A stretch of DNA of 10,499 nt from Candidatus Delongbacteria bacterium (lineage in GTDB: Bacteria; UBA4055), in NCBI GenBank assembly GCA_003477045.1, contig DMTS01000021.1, positions 1-10,499 of the forward strand. The letters are read 5' to 3'. Positions within the stretch are counted from its first letter, which is position 1, and each line of letters starts with the position of its first letter. The position numbers were made by a program, and so were the translations under genes. This document shows, piece after piece, positions 6,980 to 10,499 of this stretch. The notes under the pieces are model-generated. The model was not told the origin of the DNA and searched no databases. It worked only from the letters and a program-made list of their open reading frames with translations.

Positions 6980-7958
6980 AGTATCTGTCGGCCGATCCGA
7001 GGACATTGCGGTTCTTATCCATGATCATTTTTTTGAGTTCGTCTCTTGCCGGGCCGAGATATTTTCTGGGGTCGAATTCAGAAGGATTTTCTATAAACAC
7101 TTTTCTGATCACCGCCGTAACCACCATTCTTCCGTCGGTGTCGATGTTGATCTTGCAGACTGCCGAGCGGGCGGCTTTTCTTAATTGTTCTTCAGGTACA
7201 CCTACCGCACTTTCCATTTTTCCGCCGTACTGGTTTATCATGTCAACATATTTCGGTAGCACTGATGATGATCCGTGAAGTACGATAGGGAAGCCCGGGA
7301 TCCTTTTTTCGCATTCTTCAAGAATGTCGAAACGGAGCGGAGGTACTGATTCACCGGGTTTTAATTTGAATTTATATGCACCGTGCGAAGTTCCTATTGA
7401 TATTGCAAGGCTGTCAACGCCAGTCTTTTTGACGAAATCCTCAACCTGTTCAGGGTGAGTGTAATGCGAAACTGCGGATGATACTTCGTCTTCTATTCCG
7501 GCGAGAACTCCAAGTTCGCCTTCAACTGAGACATCTCTTGCATGAGCATATTCAACTACTTTTTTCGTCAAAGCGACATTTTCATCGTAGGGGAGATGCG
7601 AACCGTCTATCATGACAGATGAAAAACCGTTGTCTATACAGGAAACGCAAAGTTCATACGAATCACCGTGGTCAAGATGCAAACAGATAGGTATCTTCGA
7701 TCCCATCTCTATTGCGATTTCAGCCGCGCCCATAGCCATATATCTGAGCAGAGTTGAATTGGCGTAGCTTCTTGCGCCTTTTGATATCTGAAGAATAACA
7801 GGTGATTTTGATTCGATACAGCCGTAAACGATCGCCTGAAGCTGCTCAAGGTTGTTGAAATTATACGCTGGAACCGCGTACTGACCTTCCATAGCTCTTT
7901 TAAACATTTCTTTCGTGTTTGAAAGGCCGAGTTCTTTGTAGCTTACTGCTTTTGTCAT
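6978..7958 (-). CDS. fba: Class II fructose-1,6-bisphosphate aldolase
   Basis: Zinc-dependent cytoplasmic enzyme of glycolysis and gluconeogenesis: fructose-1,6-bisphosphate to dihydroxyacetone phosphate plus glyceraldehyde-3-phosphate. The 326 residues cover the whole barrel. Motifs: AVPAYNFNNLEQLQAI (28-43); HLDHG (94-98) with catalytic Asp96 and zinc His97; SVMIDGSHLPYDEN (114-127); EGELG (146-150); GTSHGAYKF (189-197) with zinc His192; VLHGSSS (226-232) with zinc His228; and INIDTDGR (270-277), which holds substrate phosphate contacts. The relatives tagatose-bisphosphate aldolase (GatY/KbaY) and similar class II aldolases are possible, but the GTSHGAYKF form and length favour Fba. ATG 7958 has AGGAG (7965-7969) at 6 nt. 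Candidate promoters lie in 7981-8027, and the gene leads into the acyltransferase. Confidence 0.95.
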   Translation of the reverse strand: MTKAVSYKELGLSNTKEMFKRAMEGQYAVPAYNFNNLEQLQAIVYGCIESKSPVILQISKGARSYANSTLLRYMAMGAAEIAIEMGSKIPICLHLDHGDSYELCVSCIDNGFSSVMIDGSHLPYDENVALTKKVVEYAHARDVSVEGELGVLAGIEDEVSSAVSHYTHPEQVEDFVKKTGVDSLAISIGTSHGAYKFKLKPGESVPPLRFDILEECEKRIPGFPIVLHGSSSVLPKYVDMINQYGGKMESAVGVPEEQLRKAARSAVCKINIDTDGRMVVTAVIRKVFIENPSEFDPRKYLGPARDELKKMIMDKNRNVLGSADRY

Positions 7959-7980
7959 GATATGCTCCTATTTTAAATTT

Positions 7981-8027
7981 ATTATATCTGTAAAATCAAA
8001 TATATACAATCAAAAGACCTAATTCAA
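7981..8027 (-). promoter_or_regulatory. Candidate promoter(s) of fba
   Basis: Two readings on the minus strand. One is TTGAAT (8022-8027), 17 nt, TATATT (7999-8004), read as TATATTTG, the same element as before the MscS-family gene. The other is TTGTAT (8004-8009), 17 nt, and a perfect TATAAT (7981-7986). The first gives a ~33-nt leader, the second a shorter one. I favour the first because the element recurs. Confidence 0.45.
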
Positions 8028-8064
8028 CTTTATTTTTTCCAAAATAAACAGGTAATTCTAAAAC

Positions 8065-8092
8065 TTGACTTTGATTTTAAATGAGTTAAATT
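8065..8092 (+). promoter_or_regulatory. Candidate promoter of the lipoprotein-SUMF1 operon
   Basis: TTGACT (8065-8070), a 16-nt gap and TAAATT (8087-8092), with a ~31-nt leader to ATG 8131. It is moderate in quality and does not end in TTTG. Together with the fba promoter it makes 7959-8130 a divergent control region; no clear operator is seen. Confidence 0.4.
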
Positions 8093-8130
8093 ACAGAGCA
8101 AATGTAAAATAAATTGAAAGAGGGGATCGA

Positions 8131-8703
8131 ATGAAAAAAATAATATTGGCACTTGCAGTAGCTGTGTTGCTGACAATAACGGGATGTGCGCCTACAATGG
8201 CCTTAAGAAATGTTGCAGATATGTCTGACAGCGTGAACAGGATCAGCGGTAATACAGGAATAGCTTCAACAGGAACCTCGACCGCTTACGGCGCAAGCGC
8301 AGGCGATACGCACTATATTCAGGCTGACGATTATTTTTATTCGGACAGAGAGCTGGAATCAGGATGGATCCGTGTAGAATTAGCCAAAATGCTTCAGGCT
8401 CCTACTCCCGAAACCAAAAACGAAGCTAAATTCATGGATGTAAAAGACGGAAAAGAAGTATGGACTTCACATTTTTGGCAGACAAGAATAGCCGAACCGT
8501 CTGATATAAAGATGGGCGCTGTGATGATAATATTCGATTACGGTAAAGGAGACAGATATGTCAGACCTGAAAACCAGGAATATGCGAGAACCCATGACTG
8601 GTTCATGGCTAAGATCACCGACACTTCAACTTTATACCAGAACTATGTAATGGTTTCGGGCGGATATAAAGTAAATACAGATAATCTCAGGGTTATAAAA
8701 TAA
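8131..8703 (+). CDS. Outer-envelope lipoprotein of unknown function
   Basis: I do not recognise a family. The 190 residues begin with a lipoprotein signal (MKKIILALAVAVLLTITGC) with lipobox ITGC and Cys19 as the lipidation site; Ala at +2 would send it to the outer membrane by the E. coli rule. A Ser/Thr/Gly/Ala-rich stretch (about 39-58) looks like a flexible linker. It is followed by a compact domain of mixed charge (about 60-190) rich in Tyr and Trp (DDYFYSDRELESGWIRVE, EVWTSHFWQTRIAEPSDIKMGAVMIIFDYGKGDRYVRP), which probably forms beta strands. ATG 8131 has a strong AGAGGGG (8119-8125) at 5 nt. The SUMF1-domain gene begins 8 nt after its stop, so the two should be co-expressed and may act together in the envelope. 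Confidence 0.82.
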   Translation: MKKIILALAVAVLLTITGCAPTMALRNVADMSDSVNRISGNTGIASTGTSTAYGASAGDTHYIQADDYFYSDRELESGWIRVELAKMLQAPTPETKNEAKFMDVKDGKEVWTSHFWQTRIAEPSDIKMGAVMIIFDYGKGDRYVRPENQEYARTHDWFMAKITDTSTLYQNYVMVSGGYKVNTDNLRVIK

Positions 8704-8711
8704 GGTAAAAA

Positions 8712-9632
8712 ATGAAAAATCTTCTTTTAGTGTTTTTAAGTTTACTGATGATATCCGGAAAAATGATTTCTCAGGATACTGAATCTTTCTATAACATATC
8801 GCCTGACGAAACAAAGAAAAAATTTGTGCCTCAGGATACTACTTTTTATAAAACGGATTCAGATGCGGACAAAGCACAGAAGTTTAAAAAAGTCCGGGCG
8901 ATGGATGAGAGATATTACTATGCAAAAGATAACAAGAAAATGGTTCTGGTTCCGGCTCAGACATTCATAATGGGCAGCGACAAAGGATCCGATATCGAAA
9001 AACCTGCGCACAAAACAAAAGTTCAGGCATTCTATATGGATGAAACCGAAGTAACTAACGCGCAGTTCGAAAAATTTCTGAAGGCAACGGGATATAAACC
9101 GATGGGAAGCATGGCGCATATGAAGGACAGGAAGTTCAATGACCCGAGCCAGCCCGTAGTGGATGTTGACTATTACGATGCTTTGGAATATGCGAAATGG
9201 GCAGGAAAAAGACTACCGACCGAAGCAGAATGGGAGTGCGCTGCAAAAGACAGCCAGAATTATGAATATGCGACAGGTAATGCGATAAATCCGGAGAAAG
9301 CAAGATACGGACTTAGAATGTCGCAGGGTAATCCTGCGCCGGTAAAAAGCTTCAGAGCTAACAGCAGGGGTATCTACGACCTGTCAGGTAACGCTGCGGA
9401 ATGGGTTTACGGTGTTCTTGACGCATATCCCGGCAACAAAAAACCTAATGCGGGTTTCGGTAAAGTCAGGATACCTAGAGGCGGATCATGGTTCTCAAAA
9501 GAAGAGCAGTGTAAAACTTATGCGCGATCAGCTATGGATATCTCAAATTCGACAGGCGGGGTGGGATTCAGATGTGTAATAAGTTACGATATGGCAAAAA
9601 GAAAGTTGGAGAAAGAAAAAGCCGGAAATTAA
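8712..9632 (+). CDS. Secreted SUMF1/FGE-domain protein (formylglycine-generating enzyme-like), probably not an active FGE
   Basis: A 306-residue protein with a signal peptide (MKNLLLVFLSLLMISGKMISQ, cleavage likely near Ser20/Gln21), a short spacer with two 20-residue repeats (21-60), and a SUMF1 domain from ~77 to ~290. Domain landmarks: MVLVPAQTFIMGSD (77-90), DETEVTNAQFEKFLKATGY (100-118), PVVDVDYYDALEYAKWAGKRLPTEAEWECAA (148-178), GIYDLSGNAAEWVYG (220-234), RGGSWFSKEEQC (256-267) and GVGFRC (283-288). By my alignment, of the two copper-binding cysteines of true FGE only the second is kept (Cys267), and Ser262 takes the place of the first, so sulfatase activation is unlikely. SUMF1 domains also serve as binding or assembly modules, for example GldJ/GldK in Bacteroidota. 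AAGG overlaps the stop of the lipoprotein gene and serves ATG 8712. Its stop overlaps that of the next, converging gene. Confidence 0.9.
   Translation: MKNLLLVFLSLLMISGKMISQDTESFYNISPDETKKKFVPQDTTFYKTDSDADKAQKFKKVRAMDERYYYAKDNKKMVLVPAQTFIMGSDKGSDIEKPAHKTKVQAFYMDETEVTNAQFEKFLKATGYKPMGSMAHMKDRKFNDPSQPVVDVDYYDALEYAKWAGKRLPTEAEWECAAKDSQNYEYATGNAINPEKARYGLRMSQGNPAPVKSFRANSRGIYDLSGNAAEWVYGVLDAYPGNKKPNAGFGKVRIPRGGSWFSKEEQCKTYARSAMDISNSTGGVGFRCVISYDMAKRKLEKEKAGN
8771..8890 (+). repeat. Two tandem degenerate 20-codon repeats in the SUMF1 protein spacer
   Basis: The 10-mer TCAGGATACT occurs at 8771-8780 and again at 8831-8840, exactly 60 nt apart; the identity extends one base to the left. At protein level two 20-residue units (21-40 and 41-60) both start QDT, and share Ser at position 10 and Lys-Phe at 17-18 of the unit. 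This suggests an old in-frame duplication of a linker. Confidence 0.5.
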
Positions 9633-10499
9633 GATTGAGTTTCGTGCCTGAATAAATCTTCGAGATAGAATTTTTTTATACCCATGAATTTTTTTATACT
9701 GCCGATCTTATCAAAATACAATGAAGGATCGGCAGTTTTCTTTTTCTTAACAGCCGTTATCATAATATTTTTATGAGTGTGTTCGTCTGCGATAAATTCA
9801 AAAATATGGGTTTTGTAACCGTTCGCTTCAAGAGTAAGCGCTCTGAGAGTGTCAGTGACCATCTCAGCAAAACGCTCTTCAAGAATACCATGTCTTGTAA
9901 TTTCTTTCAGTTCATTTTCAATACACAGCTGTTTTCTTATCTGCTTGTGGCAGCATGGCGAGACAATTATCACTTCAGCACCTGCCGTAATACCTTTGAA
10001 AATGGCGTCGTCCGTAGCAGTATCGCAGGCATGGAGAGCTATAAAGATATCAGCTTTTTCTATTTTTGTAGCTGAAATATTTCCGGAAAGAAATTTAAGC
10101 CCGGAAAATTTACATTCTTCAGATATTTTATTGCACAGTTCAACAAGATCCGGCCTGAATTCAATACCTGTGATGTCTGTGTTTATTTTAAGCTCAATTG
10201 CAAGAAAATCGTACACTGCGAAAGTGAGATAACCTTTCCCCGATCCCATATCGTAAACTGTAAGTTCGTCTTTAGAATTCAGACCGGAATCGTCAAGTAA
10301 TCCGTCGATCGTCTCGACAAATCTGTTGATCTGCCTGAATTTCCCCGACATGCCTTCAATTACCTTTCCATTCCTTGTCACTCCAAGTCTTTCAAGATAA
10401 ATATTGTTTTCAACACCGATCATCCTTTTCTTCTTTAGATTGTGCTCAGTAGAAAATTCGCAGTCTGCATGAGCAGGTTTTAATTTTTTGAATAGAATA
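9629..10499 (-). CDS. SAM-dependent methyltransferase, Methyltransf_32 (METTL25/RRNAD1-like) family, N-terminus cut by window edge
   Basis: Predicted class I methyltransferase; the substrate is unknown. The frame is open beyond ATG 10423 to the window end with no stop, and the upstream residues read sensibly (KKLKPAHADCEFSTEHNLKKKR), including an EHNxKKKR stretch that I recall as conserved in longer bacterial members. The ATG is therefore probably internal. Positions numbered from it: MSGKFRQINRFVETID (25-40), the SAM-binding loop VYDMGSGKGYLTFAVYDFL (56-74) with GSGKG as the glycine motif, the acidic strand end TGIEFRPDLVE (84-94), ALHACDTATDDAI (128-140) and the family mark SPCCHKQIRKQL (154-165). 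At least 290 residues are visible. The C-terminal tail contains two IKKF units coded by a 14-nt direct repeat. Its stop overlaps that of the SUMF1 gene by 4 nt. Confidence 0.88.
   Translation of the reverse strand, partial: ILFKKLKPAHADCEFSTEHNLKKKRMIGVENNIYLERLGVTRNGKVIEGMSGKFRQINRFVETIDGLLDDSGLNSKDELTVYDMGSGKGYLTFAVYDFLAIELKINTDITGIEFRPDLVELCNKISEECKFSGLKFLSGNISATKIEKADIFIALHACDTATDDAIFKGITAGAEVIIVSPCCHKQIRKQLCIENELKEITRHGILEERFAEMVTDTLRALTLEANGYKTHIFEFIADEHTHKNIMITAVKKKKTADPSLYFDKIGSIKKFMGIKKFYLEDLFRHETQS
9668..9699 (-). repeat. 14-nt direct repeat with A7 runs in the methyltransferase C-terminus
   Basis: GAATTTTTTTATAC occurs at 9668-9681 and 9686-9699 on the plus strand. On the coding strand each copy encodes Ile-Lys-Lys-Phe. 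The run of seven A in each copy is in frame as A-AAA-AAA. Confidence 0.8.

Noticed and set aside
6971..7006. Longer acyltransferase start at ATG 7006, inside fba
   Set aside because: The added residues MSSDRPTDTKGQ look non-family, the start lies within the fba reading frame, and a usable SD serves ATG 6970.
8029..8048. Inverted repeat TTTATTTT / AAAATAAA with a TTCC loop in the divergent intergenic region
   Set aside because: Only A-T pairs over 8 bp in very AT-rich DNA; too weak to call a terminator or operator.
9773..10232. Two plus-strand frames opposite the methyltransferase
   Set aside because: They are shadows of a conserved coding region; the sequences are low in family-like motifs and no SD precedes them.
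1..10499. CRISPR array, tRNA/rRNA, insertion sequence, phage or toxin-antitoxin system
   Set aside because: I saw no regularly spaced repeats, cloverleaf-like sequence, transposase or integrase motifs, or small paired toxin-like frames; the window is filled by the ten genes listed.

Overview
The window reads as a stretch of ordinary, compact Gram-negative bacterial chromosome with moderate to low GC and almost fully coding: ten protein genes, of which the first and last run off the edges. A lipobox lipoprotein, a secreted SUMF1-type protein, a PAP2 phosphatase with a signal peptide and a class II aldolase all resemble proteins of the Bacteroidota/FCB group. Three candidate promoters end in the TAnnTTTG motif typical of Bacteroidota sigma factors. 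However, most genes have strong Shine-Dalgarno sequences, which is not typical of core Bacteroidota, so an FCB relative or candidate phylum is my tentative placement (inference only). There are no tRNA or rRNA genes, insertion sequences, CRISPR arrays or phage genes, and no gene-free stretch longer than 300 bases.

Layout. Positions 1-1308 (+) hold the C-terminal part of a membrane pyrophosphatase (hppA) of the K+-dependent type. It faces an MscS-family channel gene (1347-2399, -) across a strong hairpin terminator that serves both strands. Next on the minus strand, in transcription order, come a RhlE-type DEAD-box helicase with a TTG start (5735-4371), then a tight three-gene group: PAP2 phosphatase (4330-3608), DgkA-type lipid kinase (3594-3223) and a stand-alone SagB-type nitroreductase (3207-2458). 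That group ends in a small hairpin that also carries the -35 box of the channel gene's promoter. Upstream, class II fructose-bisphosphate aldolase (7958-6978) is followed after 7 nt by a membrane acyltransferase (6970-5831).

The 172-nt region 7959-8130 is a divergent promoter region. To its right, a lipoprotein of unknown function (8131-8703, +) and a secreted SUMF1-domain protein (8712-9632, +) form a two-gene operon. This pair meets a Methyltransf_32-type methyltransferase (9629 to beyond 10499, -) tail to tail with a 4-nt overlap; the methyltransferase reading frame stays open through the right edge.

How the genes relate: the clearest functional group is PAP2 plus DgkA, a lipid phosphatase and a lipid kinase with opposing chemistry, probably on polyprenyl or glycerolipid substrates, with a flavoprotein attached. 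The lipoprotein plus SUMF1 pair is the least explained unit. The other neighbours (pyrophosphatase, channel, helicase, aldolase) are housekeeping or stress genes with no obvious shared pathway. I do not see convincing evidence for a new multi-gene system here.
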